From the NCBI RefSeq assembly GCF_040448305.1, contig NZ_CP148752.1, positions 5,371,501-5,435,500 on the forward strand: DNA of 64,000 nucleotides, in the 5' to 3' direction. Each line of letters begins with the position of its first letter. The first letter of the stretch is position 1. The stretch comes from Pseudomonas fluorescens. GTDB taxonomy: Bacteria; Pseudomonadota; Gammaproteobacteria; Pseudomonadales; Pseudomonadaceae. Below are positions 1 to 7,460 of this stretch, one piece after another. Under the pieces are notes generated by a model. The model made no database searches. It worked only from the letters and a program-made list of their open reading frames with translations, and had not been told where the DNA came from. Position numbers and translations under genes: made by a program.

Positions 1-148
1 CCGCAACGATAAAACCCTCGGGCCAGGTGGCGATGCGGGTGGCGATCTTCTCGCGGGTCGCGGCTTCGTCACCTTCATAGGCAAGGGTTTCGATGGCAAA
101 GCAGCGGTCCAGATCGGCGGGGGTGACGTTGCGGATGGCGGTGTTCAT
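1..148 (-). CDS. GNAT family N-acetyltransferase, N-terminal part (cut by window edge)
   Basis: Translating the minus strand from the ATG at 146-148 gives 49 residues beginning MNTAIRNVTPADLDRCFAIE. The beta1-alpha1 opening (I-R-x-V-T-P-A-D-L-D-x-C-x-x-I-E) and the following E-A-A-T-R-E-K-I-x-x-R stretch are typical of the start of GNAT acetyltransferases, which move an acetyl group from acetyl-CoA to an amine. The acetyl-CoA-binding motif A lies outside the window, so the substrate cannot be judged. The ribosome-binding site is weak. The reading frame stays open to base 1. Confidence 0.7.
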   Translation of the reverse strand, partial: MNTAIRNVTPADLDRCFAIETLAYEGDEAATREKIATRIATWPEGFIVA

Positions 149-205
149 GGCAGCTCGGAATCAGCGTGGGAAAGGCTGGGGATGATAAATCAGCCGCCGT
201 GGGAC

Positions 206-239
206 ATCGAGAGACGAATCGGCTGATCCGTCTCTCGAT
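206..239. terminator. Stem-loop downstream of the GyrI-like gene
   Basis: An 11-bp perfect inverted repeat (ATCGAGAGACG at 206-216 with CGTCTCTCGAT at 229-239) has a 12-base loop. It lies just beyond the stop of the minus-strand gene ending at 247. There is no T-run after it on either strand, so it is at best a non-canonical terminator or an mRNA-stabilising hairpin. Confidence 0.4.
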
Positions 240-246
240 ACACGTG

Positions 247-732
247 TCACGCCTTGATCGGCAGCCAGATTTCCAGTTTGCCGGTGTTGAGCTTGGGGTT
301 GAAGTCTTCGCTGTAGCGTTCGAACTCCGGGGCGTCCAGCGCCTGGTGTCCGGACTGTGGCAGCCAGGTGTCGAAGATGTAGCGAAAGGTCTGCGACAAG
401 GTATCCAGCGCCCCCTTGTGCTCGAACACCGCGTAATACTGCGGCTGCACTTCAACCCAGCGGTAGGTTTCCGGCAAGTCGTCGAGTTTGCTGATCTCGA
501 CCCCTGCGATGTAATCGAAGCCGCCCTTGCCGTCGAAATTGCAGCAGACGCCGTAAGTGACTTCGCCTTTTTGACCCGGAATTTGGCCCAGATGCGGGTT
601 GAACTTCTCCCAGAGTTCGGGAATACCTTGAACGGTTTGCTGGGTAAATGTTCCGCCCAGTCCTGCAATCAGCAGGAAGTGCCCGTGTTCGAAGCGTGGT
701 TGCGTCAGTTCGACGCGTGCTAACTCATCCAT
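247..732 (-). CDS. GyrI-like small-molecule-binding domain protein
   Basis: A 161-residue protein with the GyrI-like (AraC effector-binding, SbmC-type) fold. The opening E-L-A-R-V-E-L-T-Q-P-R-F, the central W-x-K-F-x-P and the C-terminal L-E-I-W-L-P-I strand are usual for this family. The fold binds small or amphipathic molecules; single-domain members act as sequestering or regulatory proteins, or protect gyrase (SbmC). No DNA-binding domain is present. The start at 730-732 was chosen because AGGAG sits 7-8 bases upstream; an upstream in-frame start at 837 lacks this. It is a monocistronic gene followed by a hairpin. Its ligand is not predictable. Confidence 0.75.
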   Translation of the reverse strand: MDELARVELTQPRFEHGHFLLIAGLGGTFTQQTVQGIPELWEKFNPHLGQIPGQKGEVTYGVCCNFDGKGGFDYIAGVEISKLDDLPETYRWVEVQPQYYAVFEHKGALDTLSQTFRYIFDTWLPQSGHQALDAPEFERYSEDFNPKLNTGKLEIWLPIKA

Positions 733-799
733 GACTCGACTCCTGACGCATAAAAATGGGTTCGGCTGGGAGTATAGAAGCCAAACCCGATTCGCCCAA

Positions 800-1462
800 T
801 TACAGTGCGTGCAATTGCTCGACGGCAGCGACGCCAACGAATTCGTTGTAACCCGATAGGATCACGTAGACCGCGAAATAGCAGAAGATCGCTGCCGATG
901 CCATATAGGAATAACGCAGCAATTTGTCACCTAGCAACTTGCCGCCATGGCTCGCGGCGAAGCACAAGCCTGCCGACCAGAGCAACCCGGCACAGAGGAA
1001 GCCGCCGAGAAACAGTGCCGAACTGAGCGGGCCACCGCCACCGGAGCGGGCGATCAGGGTGCCGCCCACTGCCGCGAACCAGAGAATCGCACTGGGCGAA
1101 GACATGGCGAGAAAGATCCCGCGCAAGAACTCCTTGCGGTGGGAGTTGTTCCCGACCTCCGCCGTTTCGGCCAGCAGCGCCTCGTGGTGAATCGCCGAAT
1201 AGATCATCTTCGCCGCGAAGTACACCAGCAGCGCCGAGCCACCGATCCACAACACCCAGCGCACGCTTTCGTACTGCAGCAACACGGTCATGCCGGCCAG
1301 CGCCAGTACCGCGTAGATCAGGTCGCCGACACAGGTCCCGAGGCCCAGGGCAAAGCCCTGGAAATAGCCGCGTTGCATGGCCAGGGTGATCATCGCGATA
1401 TTGGCCACGCCGATATCCAGGCACAGCGAGAGGCTCAGCAAGAAGCCGCTGGTAAATTCCAT
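800..1462 (-). CDS. LysE/RhtB family amino-acid exporter
   Basis: A 220-residue inner-membrane protein with about six hydrophobic segments: residues 1-30, 38-60, 68-90, 112-135, 148-170 and 180-205. The N-terminal S-L-S-L-C-L-D-I-G-V-A-N segment and G-L-G-T-C-V-G-D are the family signature of LysE-type exporters, which expel amino acids or analogues with the proton gradient. The central S-P-S-A-I-L-W-F motif corresponds to the conserved S/N-P-K/x segment of helix 4. The start has a GGATAGGG ribosome-binding site. It stands alone, divergent from alaC, so its substrate cannot be assigned from context. Confidence 0.85.
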   Translation of the reverse strand: MEFTSGFLLSLSLCLDIGVANIAMITLAMQRGYFQGFALGLGTCVGDLIYAVLALAGMTVLLQYESVRWVLWIGGSALLVYFAAKMIYSAIHHEALLAETAEVGNNSHRKEFLRGIFLAMSSPSAILWFAAVGGTLIARSGGGGPLSSALFLGGFLCAGLLWSAGLCFAASHGGKLLGDKLLRYSYMASAAIFCYFAVYVILSGYNEFVGVAAVEQLHAL

Positions 1463-1599
1463 CGAACCCTATCCTTCGGACAAATTTGTTTACATTGAGG
1501 CTGGACAGTCTGCCACAGCAGCCCTTACATTCCGCCACAGGTCACCGCTGACCTGCGTCGCTCGGACGGTTCCGGGCGCTTACGTTATCCGAGGCAACA

Positions 1600-2817
1600 A
1601 TGGCCGAACAAGGTTCGCCGCGCCGCTTTGCGCGCATAGATCGACTCCCCCCTTACGTTTTCAACATCACCGCCGAGCTGAAGATGGCCGCCCGTCGTCG
1701 TGGCGAAGACATCATCGACTTGAGCATGGGCAACCCCGACGGCGCCACGCCGCCGCACATCGTCGAAAAACTTGTGCAGGTCGCTCAGCGTGAAGACACC
1801 CACGGCTACTCCACCTCCAAGGGCATTCCACGCCTGCGCCGGGCGATTTCCAACTGGTACAAGGACCGCTACGCGGTCGACATCGACCCGGAAAGCGAAG
1901 CCATTGTCACCATCGGCTCCAAGGAAGGCCTGGCGCACTTGATGCTGGCGACCCTGGATCAGGGCGACACCGTACTGGTGCCGAACCCGAGCTACCCGAT
2001 TCACATCTACGGCGCGGTGATTGCCGGCGCCCAGGTGCGCTCGGTGCCGCTGGTGCCGGGCGTGGATTTCTTCGCTGAACTGGAGCGGGCGATTCGCGGC
2101 TCGATCCCCAAGCCGAAGATGATGATCCTCGGTTTCCCGTCCAACCCCACCGCCCAGTGTGTGGAGCTGGATTTCTTCGAGCGCGTCATTGCCCTCGCCA
2201 AGCAGTACGACGTGCTGGTGGTGCACGACCTGGCCTACGCCGACATCGTCTACGACGGCTGGAAAGCCCCGTCGATCATGCAGGTACCGGGGGCCAAGGA
2301 CATTGCGGTGGAGTTTTTCACCCTGTCCAAGAGCTACAACATGGCCGGCTGGCGCATTGGCTTCATGGTCGGCAACCCGGAACTGGTCAACGCCCTGGCA
2401 CGGATCAAGAGCTACCACGACTACGGCACCTTCACCCCGCTGCAAGTGGCGGCCATCGCTGCGCTTGAAGGCGACCAGCAATGCGTGCGCGACATCGCCG
2501 AGCAGTATCGGCAGCGACGCAACGTGCTGGTCAAGGGCCTGCATGAACTGGGCTGGATGGTGGAAAACCCGAAAGCCTCGATGTACGTCTGGGCCAAGAT
2601 TCCCGAGGCTTATGCGCACCTGGGCTCGCTGGAGTTCGCCAAGAAGCTGCTGGCCGAAGCCAAGGTGTGTGTCTCGCCGGGCGTCGGGTTTGGCGAGTAT
2701 GGCGATGATCACGTGCGCTTCGCCCTGATCGAAAACCAGGACCGGATTCGTCAGGCCGTGCGCGGGATTCGCGGGATGTTCCGCGCGGATGGGTTAGTCA
2801 ACAAATCCAACGCCTGA
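1600..2817 (+). CDS. alaC: Alanine transaminase (AlaC type)
   Basis: A 405-residue class I/II PLP-dependent aminotransferase. The N-terminal R-F-A-R-I-D-R-L-P-P-Y-V-F and D-L-S-M-G-N-P-D-G motifs match AlaC, which converts pyruvate and glutamate to alanine and 2-oxoglutarate in the cytoplasm. The PLP lysine is Lys244 in T-L-S-K-S-Y-N-M-A-G-W-R; the substrate carboxylate-binding arginine lies in the C-terminal D-D-H-V-R-F-A segment. GAGG precedes the ATG by six bases. A bidirectional terminator follows at 2952-2985. The 3' third of this gene has a damaged second copy at 3161-3549, but this copy is full length and intact. Confidence 0.9.
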   Translation: MAEQGSPRRFARIDRLPPYVFNITAELKMAARRRGEDIIDLSMGNPDGATPPHIVEKLVQVAQREDTHGYSTSKGIPRLRRAISNWYKDRYAVDIDPESEAIVTIGSKEGLAHLMLATLDQGDTVLVPNPSYPIHIYGAVIAGAQVRSVPLVPGVDFFAELERAIRGSIPKPKMMILGFPSNPTAQCVELDFFERVIALAKQYDVLVVHDLAYADIVYDGWKAPSIMQVPGAKDIAVEFFTLSKSYNMAGWRIGFMVGNPELVNALARIKSYHDYGTFTPLQVAAIAALEGDQQCVRDIAEQYRQRRNVLVKGLHELGWMVENPKASMYVWAKIPEAYAHLGSLEFAKKLLAEAKVCVSPGVGFGEYGDDHVRFALIENQDRIRQAVRGIRGMFRADGLVNKSNA

Positions 2818-2829
2818 CCCATATCCCCC

Positions 2830-2918
2830 GTGGGAGCGGGCTTGCTCGCGAATGCGGTGTATCAGTCAATAGAGATGTTGAATGTACCGACCTCTTCGCG
2901 AGCAAGCCCGCTCCCACA
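2830..2918. repeat. REPIN (inverted REP doublet), GTGGGAGCGGGCTTGC type
   Basis: GTGGGAGCGGGCTTGCTCGCGAA is followed about 40 bases later by its inverted copy ending GCTCCCAC. It lies between alaC and the terminator, and the same element is present in the second duplication unit at 3564-3652. Confidence 0.9.
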
Positions 2919-2951
2919 TTTGTTCTATGTTCAGCCCTGAATTCGATCACC

Positions 2952-2985
2952 CACAAAAAAACCGCATCGCTGCGGTTTTTTTGTG
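2952..2985. terminator. Bidirectional Rho-independent terminator, alaC / gntT' remnant
   Basis: CACAAAAAAACCGCA-tcgc-TGCGGTTTTTTTGTG is a GC stem flanked by A and T runs, so it can end transcription in both directions. It serves alaC on the plus strand. On the minus strand it was the terminator of the now-truncated gntT copy. Confidence 0.9.
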
Positions 2986-2998
2986 CCTGACGAATCGC

Positions 2999-3160
2999 TT
3001 AGACGAACAGCGACAACAACAGGATAAAGCCCAGGCCAACCACGGAGAGGATGGTTTCCATCGCGGTCCAGGTCTTGAAGGTTTCGGCCACGGTCATGTT
3101 GTAGTATTGCTTGACCAGCCAGAAACCGGCGTCGTTGACGTGAGACAGGATCAACGAACC
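2999..3160 (-). pseudogene. gntT 3'-end remnant (last ~54 codons)
   Basis: Read on the minus strand this encodes the C-terminal end of gluconate permease (from R-S-L-I-L-S-H-V-N-D-A-G-F through the stop), nearly identical to the end of the intact gene at 3733-5085. One residue change is visible (Phe to Tyr in K-Q-Y-Y-N-M). The homology stops at a GAACCT/CTCGATCCC junction, where it is joined to an alaC fragment with a two-base (CT) overlap. It has no start or promoter and cannot make a transporter. Confidence 0.85.
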
Positions 3161-3549
3161 TCGATCCCGAAGCCGAAGCCGAAGATGATGATCCTCGGTT
3201 TCCCATCCAACCCCACCGCCCAGTGTGTGGGGCTGGATTTCTTCGAGCGTGTCATTGCCCTCGCCAAGCAGTACGACGTGCTGGTGGTGGATGGTGGAAA
3301 ACCCGAAAGCCTCGATGTACGTCTGGGCGAAGATTCCCGAGGTCTACGCGCACCTGGGCTCGCTGGAGTTCGCCAAGAAACTGCTGGCCGAGGCCAAGGT
3401 GTGTGTCTCGCCGGGCGTCGGGTTTGGCGAATACGGCGATGATCACGTGCGCTTTGCCCTGATCGAAAACCAGGACCGGATTCGTCAGGCCGTACGCGGG
3501 ATTCGCGGGATGTTCCGCGCGGATGGGTTAGTCAACAAATCCAACGCCT
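3161..3549 (+). pseudogene. alaC internal/3' remnant with 332-bp deletion and lost stop codon
   Basis: Bases 3161-3289 match alaC from the S-I-P-K-P-K segment to Y-D-V-L-V-V. At about 3289/3290 the match jumps to the W-M-V-E-N-P-K segment, so the equivalent of 2224-2555 is missing, including the PLP lysine. The junction changes reading frame. An extra AAGCCG duplicates a Pro-Lys pair near the left end. The TGA stop of alaC is TGC here. Most other differences from intact alaC are third-position synonymous changes. It is not a functional aminotransferase. Confidence 0.9.
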
Positions 3550-3563
3550 GCCCCATATCCCCT

Positions 3564-3652
3564 GTGGGAGCGGGCTTGCTCGCGAATGCGGTGTATCAGT
3601 CAATAGAGATGTTGAATGTACCGACCTCTTCGCGAGCAAGCCCGCTCCCACA
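3564..3652. repeat. REPIN (second duplication unit)
   Basis: Same element as at 2830-2918, essentially identical; it was copied as part of the tandem duplication. Confidence 0.9.
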
Positions 3653-3684
3653 TTTGTTCTATGTTCAGCCCTGAATTCGATCAC

Positions 3685-3719
3685 CCACAAAAAAACCGCA
3701 TCGCTGCGGTTTTTTTGTG
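3685..3719. terminator. Rho-independent terminator of gntT (bidirectional)
   Basis: Second copy of the CACAAAAAAACCGCA/TGCGGTTTTTTTGTG hairpin. It lies 14 bases beyond the gntT stop and ends minus-strand transcription of gntT. Confidence 0.9.
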
Positions 3720-3732
3720 CCTGCCGAATCGC

Positions 3733-5085
3733 TTAGACGAACAGCGACAACAACAGGATAAAGCCCAGGCCAACCACGGAGAGGATGGTTTCCATCGCGG
3801 TCCAGGTCTTGAAGGTTTCGGCCACGGTCATGTTGAAGTACTGCTTGACCAGCCAGAAACCGGCGTCGTTGACGTGGGACAGAATCAGGGAACCTGCACC
3901 GGTGGCCAGCACCAGCAACTCACGGTTAACCCCCGGAATCATCCCCACCACCGGCACCACGATGCCGGCGCCAGTGATGGTCGCCACGGTCGCCGAACCG
4001 GTCGCGATACGGATCACCGCCGCCACCAGCCAGGCCAGCAGGATCGGCGAGATCTGTGCAGCCACCGCCATGTTGCCGATCACGTTACCCACACCGCTGG
4101 TCACCAGCATCTGCTTGAAGCCGCCACCGGCACCGATGATCAGGATGATCGCAGCGGTCGGCGCAAGGCTCGCGTCCAGCCACTTGAGCATCTGTTGCGA
4201 CCCGATGCCCTGCTTGTAGCCGAAGGTGTACAGCGACAGCAGCAACGCCAGCAGCAGCGCCGAGATCGGGTGACCGATCAAGTCCATGAAGGTGCGGAAG
4301 AAGTTGCCGTCCGGCAGCGCCACATCGGCAAAGGTCTTGAGCAACATCAGGAACACGGGCGACAGCACAGTGATCAGGGTAATGCCGAAGCTAGGCAGAT
4401 CGCCTGCATCCTCATCGCGCACCAGTTGATCCACCAGTTCCTGATTCGGATGACCAGGAATGTGCTTGGCAATGAACGTACCGAAGATCGGGCCGGCAAT
4501 AATGGCCGTTGGCAGCGCAACGATCAGGCCGTACAGAATGGTTTTACCGATGTCGGCACCGAACACGCCGATCGCCAGCAACGGGCCCGGGTGCGGCGGC
4601 ACCAGGCCGTGCACGGCGGACAGACCGGCCAGCAGCGGGATACCGATCTTGATGATCGACACGCCGGTGCGGCGGGCCACGATGAACACCAGCGGGATCA
4701 GCAGCACGAAACCGATTTCGAAGAACAGCGGAATGCCGACCAGGAACGCGGCGAACATCATCGCCCACTGCACCTTGTCCTTGCCGAAGGCGCGGATCAA
4801 CGTCTGCGCAATCTGATCCGCACCGCCTGATTCGGCCATCATTTTGCCGAGCATCGTGCCCAGCGCCAGGATGATACCGACAAAACCAAGCACGCCACCG
4901 AAGCCGTCCTGGAACGCCTTGATGATGGTGCCGATCGGCATGCCGGAGGTGAGCCCGAGGAAGGCTGCGGCGATGATCAGGGCGATGAAGGGGTGAAATT
5001 TGAACTTGGTGATCAGGACGATAAGCCCGATCACCGTGACCACTGCATCGAGCAGCAGGAACGTCTCGTGGGACATGCCAAACAT
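3733..5085 (-). CDS. gntT: Gluconate:H+ symporter (GntP/GntT family)
   Basis: A 450-residue inner-membrane permease with about 12-14 hydrophobic segments. Family signatures include A-V-H-G-L-V-P-P-H-P-G-P at the middle and G-S-A-T-V-A-T-I-T-G-A-G-I near the C-terminus, as in GntP-type gluconate transporters. It imports gluconate for GntK, whose gene lies directly upstream on the same strand (82 bases apart). That gap holds an AGCGCT palindrome (5143-5154) and an A-rich CA motif in the leader, which suggests repression by GntR and translational control by Hfq/Crc. The ATG at 5083-5085 has an AGGAG about ten bases upstream. A 3'-end remnant of a second copy lies at 2999-3160. Confidence 0.9.
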   Translation of the reverse strand: MFGMSHETFLLLDAVVTVIGLIVLITKFKFHPFIALIIAAAFLGLTSGMPIGTIIKAFQDGFGGVLGFVGIILALGTMLGKMMAESGGADQIAQTLIRAFGKDKVQWAMMFAAFLVGIPLFFEIGFVLLIPLVFIVARRTGVSIIKIGIPLLAGLSAVHGLVPPHPGPLLAIGVFGADIGKTILYGLIVALPTAIIAGPIFGTFIAKHIPGHPNQELVDQLVRDEDAGDLPSFGITLITVLSPVFLMLLKTFADVALPDGNFFRTFMDLIGHPISALLLALLLSLYTFGYKQGIGSQQMLKWLDASLAPTAAIILIIGAGGGFKQMLVTSGVGNVIGNMAVAAQISPILLAWLVAAVIRIATGSATVATITGAGIVVPVVGMIPGVNRELLVLATGAGSLILSHVNDAGFWLVKQYFNMTVAETFKTWTAMETILSVVGLGFILLLSLFV

Positions 5086-5100
5086 TAGGGGTGTCTCCTG

Positions 5101-5116
5101 GTTGTTGTTGTTATTT
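5101..5116 (-). promoter_or_regulatory. CA-rich Hfq/Crc-type motif in gntT leader
   Basis: On the mRNA strand the leader reads AATAACAACAACAAC directly before the CAGGAG ribosome-binding site. It fits the AAnAAnAA pattern bound by Hfq-Crc in Pseudomonas carbon catabolite repression (family knowledge). Function here is inferred from position. Confidence 0.6.
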
Positions 5117-5142
5117 AAAGCGGGTTAGTCAGAAGCCGTGAG

Positions 5143-5154
5143 GACAGCGCTGTC
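5143..5154. promoter_or_regulatory. Candidate GntR operator upstream of gntT
   Basis: GACAGCGCTGTC is a perfect 12-base palindrome between gntK and gntT. It shares the ACAGCGCT core with two copies in the gntK/gntR divergent region (5720 and 5871 areas). Confidence 0.6.
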
Positions 5155-5167
5155 TTTGCAAACACAG

Positions 5168-5701
5168 TCATACCGCCTGCTTCAGGCCGTTCGCCTGCCA
5201 CCAGACATGAGCCTGCGCCGCCAGTTGCTCGACGCTATGGGTCGAAGCATCCAGCGCCAGGGTCAACGGCTCGCCGACGGGCGATTCGAGGGTGGCGAAC
5301 TGGCTGTCGATCAAGGTCGACGGCATGAAGTGGCCTGGCCGATGGGACACACGGTCGGCGGCGACTTCGGGGGTCAACTCAAGGAACACGAAGCCCAGGC
5401 CCGGCAAGGCACTGCGCAGACGCTCGCGATAGATGTGCTTGAGCGCCGAACAGGTCAGCACCGGGCGCTGGCCCATGGCGTCGATACGGCGCAGTTCATC
5501 GCACAGGCTGTCGAGCCAGCCGGCACGGTCTTCATCGTTCAGGGGAATACCCGCGCTCATCTTTTCGATATTGGCGGCAGGGTGAAAAGAGTCGCCTTCA
5601 ATGGCCGTGGCGCCGCTCAAATGGCACAGGGCCTCGCTGACGCACGTCTTGCCGCAACCGGCAACGCCCATGATGACCAGGGCGGTGATGGGATGATTCA
5701 T
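5168..5701 (-). CDS. gntK: Gluconokinase
   Basis: A 177-residue P-loop kinase. The Walker A motif G-V-A-G-C-G-K-T occupies residues 12-19, followed by the family's D-S-F-H-P-x-x-N-I-x-K-M segment (residues 37-48) and C-S-A-L-K (about 84-88). It phosphorylates gluconate to 6-phosphogluconate, which enters the Entner-Doudoroff route encoded at 35-53 kb. The length is normal for GntK (about 175 residues). It lies divergent from gntR and upstream of gntT on the same strand. Two copies of an AGACAGCGCTACCTT element lie between it and gntR, so GntR control is likely. Confidence 0.92.
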   Translation of the reverse strand: MNHPITALVIMGVAGCGKTCVSEALCHLSGATAIEGDSFHPAANIEKMSAGIPLNDEDRAGWLDSLCDELRRIDAMGQRPVLTCSALKHIYRERLRSALPGLGFVFLELTPEVAADRVSHRPGHFMPSTLIDSQFATLESPVGEPLTLALDASTHSVEQLAAQAHVWWQANGLKQAV

Positions 5702-5716
5702 GTAACACCTCAGCGC

Positions 5717-5736
5717 GCAGACAGCGCTACCTTTGC
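5717..5736. promoter_or_regulatory. Candidate GntR operator 1 (gntK side)
   Basis: AGACAGCGCTACCTT occurs here, about 20 bases before the gntK start, and again at about 5871. Read on the minus strand it gives AAAGGTAGCGCT, close to the AC-N-AAG-N-TAGCGCT operator that I recall for P. aeruginosa GntR. Confidence 0.6.
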
Positions 5737-5868
5737 CAGTTATGACACTAGATCAAAAGCAGATGTTGCCGACGCCTTTCTTGTCATTTTGTGGGTTGCA
5801 GCAGGTTAGGTCTCAACGCCAAAAAGAGAGGATCAGGCGAACCCTCGCTCACGCATTTGCAGCTGCAT

Positions 5869-5887
5869 CGAGACAGCGCTACCTTAG
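5869..5887. promoter_or_regulatory. Candidate GntR operator 2 (gntR side)
   Basis: Second exact copy of AGACAGCGCTACCTT. Its reverse complement contains ACTAAGGTAGCGCT, a full match to AC-N-AAG-N-TAGCGCT. It lies about 30 bases before the gntR start, which fits autoregulation. Confidence 0.65.
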
Positions 5888-5916
5888 TGCCTTGAATTTT
5901 GTTTGGCAAGCCGTCG

Positions 5917-6948
5917 ATGAATCCAACTAAAAACGATAAAAATACCCGCACCACTGGCCGCCCTACCCTGAACGAAGTGGCCCGACTGGCCGGCGTCAGC
6001 CCGATCACCGCCTCCCGCGCCTTGCGCGGGGTCAGCACCGTGGCCACCGAGCTGGTGGAAAAGGTGCAGAAAGCGGCGCTGGAACTCAACTATGTGGTCA
6101 ACCCCGCCGCCCGCGCCCTGGCCTCGGCCCAGAGCCAATCGGTGGTGGTGTTGGTGCCGTCGTTGTCCAACCTTTTGTTCATCGACACCCTGGAAGCCAT
6201 TCATCAGGTTTTGCGCCCCAAGGGCTTCGAAGTGCTGATCGGCAACTTCCACTATTCGCGCGATGAAGAAGAAAACCTGCTGCGCAACTACATGGCCTAT
6301 CAACCACGCGGCTTGTTGCTGACGGGTTTCGACCGCACCGAAAGTTCGCGGAGGATGATCGAAGCCAGCAACATTCCCTGTGTTTACATGATGGAACTGG
6401 ACAGCGCGGCCGGGCTCAATTGTGTTGGCTTTTCGCAACTGGCCGCCGGCGAAACGGCTGCCGAACACTTGCTGTCCCGTGGTCGCAAGCGTCTGGCCTA
6501 TATCGGCGCACAACTGGATCAACGCACCTTGTTGCGCGGCGAAGGTTTCCGCAAAGCCCTGCAAAAGGCCGGTCTGTATGACCCGGACCTGGAAGTGCTG
6601 ACCCCGCGCTCATCCTCCGTCGGCCTCGGCGGTGAACTGTTCCTGCAACTGCTGGCCAGTCATCCGGATGTCGACGCGATCTTCTTCGGCAACGACGACC
6701 TGGCCCAGGGCGCCTTGCTCGAAGCCATGCGCAATGGGATCAAAATCCCCGAACAGGTGGCGATCCTCGGCTTCAACGACTTGCCCATGTCCGAACACAT
6801 GGTCCCGCGCCTGAGCAGCATCAACACCCCGCGCGAAGCCATCGGCCGACGCGCAGCGGAGCAGATGCTGACGCTGATGGCCGGCAATACCGTAGCCAAG
6901 CCGGTGCAGGACATGGGGTTTGAGTTGAAGGTGCGGGAGAGTACTTAA
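5917..6948 (+). CDS. gntR: LacI-family gluconate repressor
   Basis: A 343-residue regulator. The N-terminal LacI helix-turn-helix reads T-L-N-E-V-A-R-L-A-G-V-S-P-I-T-A-S-R-A-L-R (about residues 14-34) and is followed by the hinge helix N-P-A-A-R-A-L-A. The remainder is a periplasmic-binding-protein-like sensor domain with V-V-L-V-P-S-L-S-N-L at its start and an F-F-G-N-D-D-L-A-Q-G segment. It is divergent from gntK-gntT, so gluconate or 6-phosphogluconate is the likely inducer. The ATG at 5917 was preferred over an upstream TTG at 5899, because the DNA-binding domain begins shortly after it. Confidence 0.9.
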   Translation: MNPTKNDKNTRTTGRPTLNEVARLAGVSPITASRALRGVSTVATELVEKVQKAALELNYVVNPAARALASAQSQSVVVLVPSLSNLLFIDTLEAIHQVLRPKGFEVLIGNFHYSRDEEENLLRNYMAYQPRGLLLTGFDRTESSRRMIEASNIPCVYMMELDSAAGLNCVGFSQLAAGETAAEHLLSRGRKRLAYIGAQLDQRTLLRGEGFRKALQKAGLYDPDLEVLTPRSSSVGLGGELFLQLLASHPDVDAIFFGNDDLAQGALLEAMRNGIKIPEQVAILGFNDLPMSEHMVPRLSSINTPREAIGRRAAEQMLTLMAGNTVAKPVQDMGFELKVREST

Positions 6949-7460
6949 AGACACGTTCGGCGACACGGCTCAGGAGTTTGCCGTGTCTGCCGTGTCAGGA
7001 TCAGTTCCCATAAAAACGGGTCACAGTTTTGGCAGAAAGAAGGACTGCCACATATATACAGAGGTAACGGCCCTTGCTGCATGATGGGATCTGAGCCACA
7101 AATAAGTCGCGTAAGTTGCGGTTAGCATTCACTCTTCGCGTTTAAAAATCTGGCAACAACTTCCTGCTTCCTACAGCCATTTCCTTTTTTCTGATTGCGT
7201 CTGGTAATGAACTCGAATGCTATTAAGCTGTGGCTAGTTAGGGACCAAAACAACATAAACTGCCCCAAAGTCACCGCTATTTGAGCACAAAGCACTGACT
7301 TGGTAGACCGCTGTCTCGCCGACTAAAACATAGGTCTTGGCGCAGCACGGATGGCAGCCCACGCCCTGACAACCAAAAACCCGCGCATACCTTACGAACC
7401 CAATACATCGCCTGCGGACGTTGTAATGGCCTCATTTTGCCTGAAAAAAGGGGAACGCCG
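6949..7460. other. 512-base gene-free stretch before the biosynthetic operon
   Basis: There is no convincing reading frame. A hairpin GACACGGC (6962-6969) with GCCGTGTC (6980-6987) sits just behind gntR and may help end its transcript; it lacks a T-run. The rest is more A+T-rich than the flanking genes and should contain the promoter of the operon starting at 7461, but no specific operator was recognised. It marks the left edge of the accessory block. Confidence 0.6.

Larger units (their letters stand above)
2101..3160. repeat. Unit A of a tandem duplication (alaC 3' part + REPIN + terminator + gntT 3' end)
   Basis: Bases 2101-3160 recur, with a 332-base internal deletion and a 6-base insertion, at about 3161-3895. 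Unit A carries the intact end of alaC and only the last ~54 codons of gntT; unit B carries broken alaC and intact gntT. The arithmetic fits: 1060 - 332 + 6 = 734, against 735 observed. Confidence 0.85.

Noticed and set aside
2882..3442. A plus-strand frame spanning the REPIN, the gntT remnant and part of the alaC remnant
   Set aside because: It is a chimera created by the duplication junction; it begins in a REPIN and has no ribosome-binding site.
6949..7460. Short frames upstream of the Rieske gene
   Set aside because: None has a ribosome-binding site, sensible composition or family resemblance.
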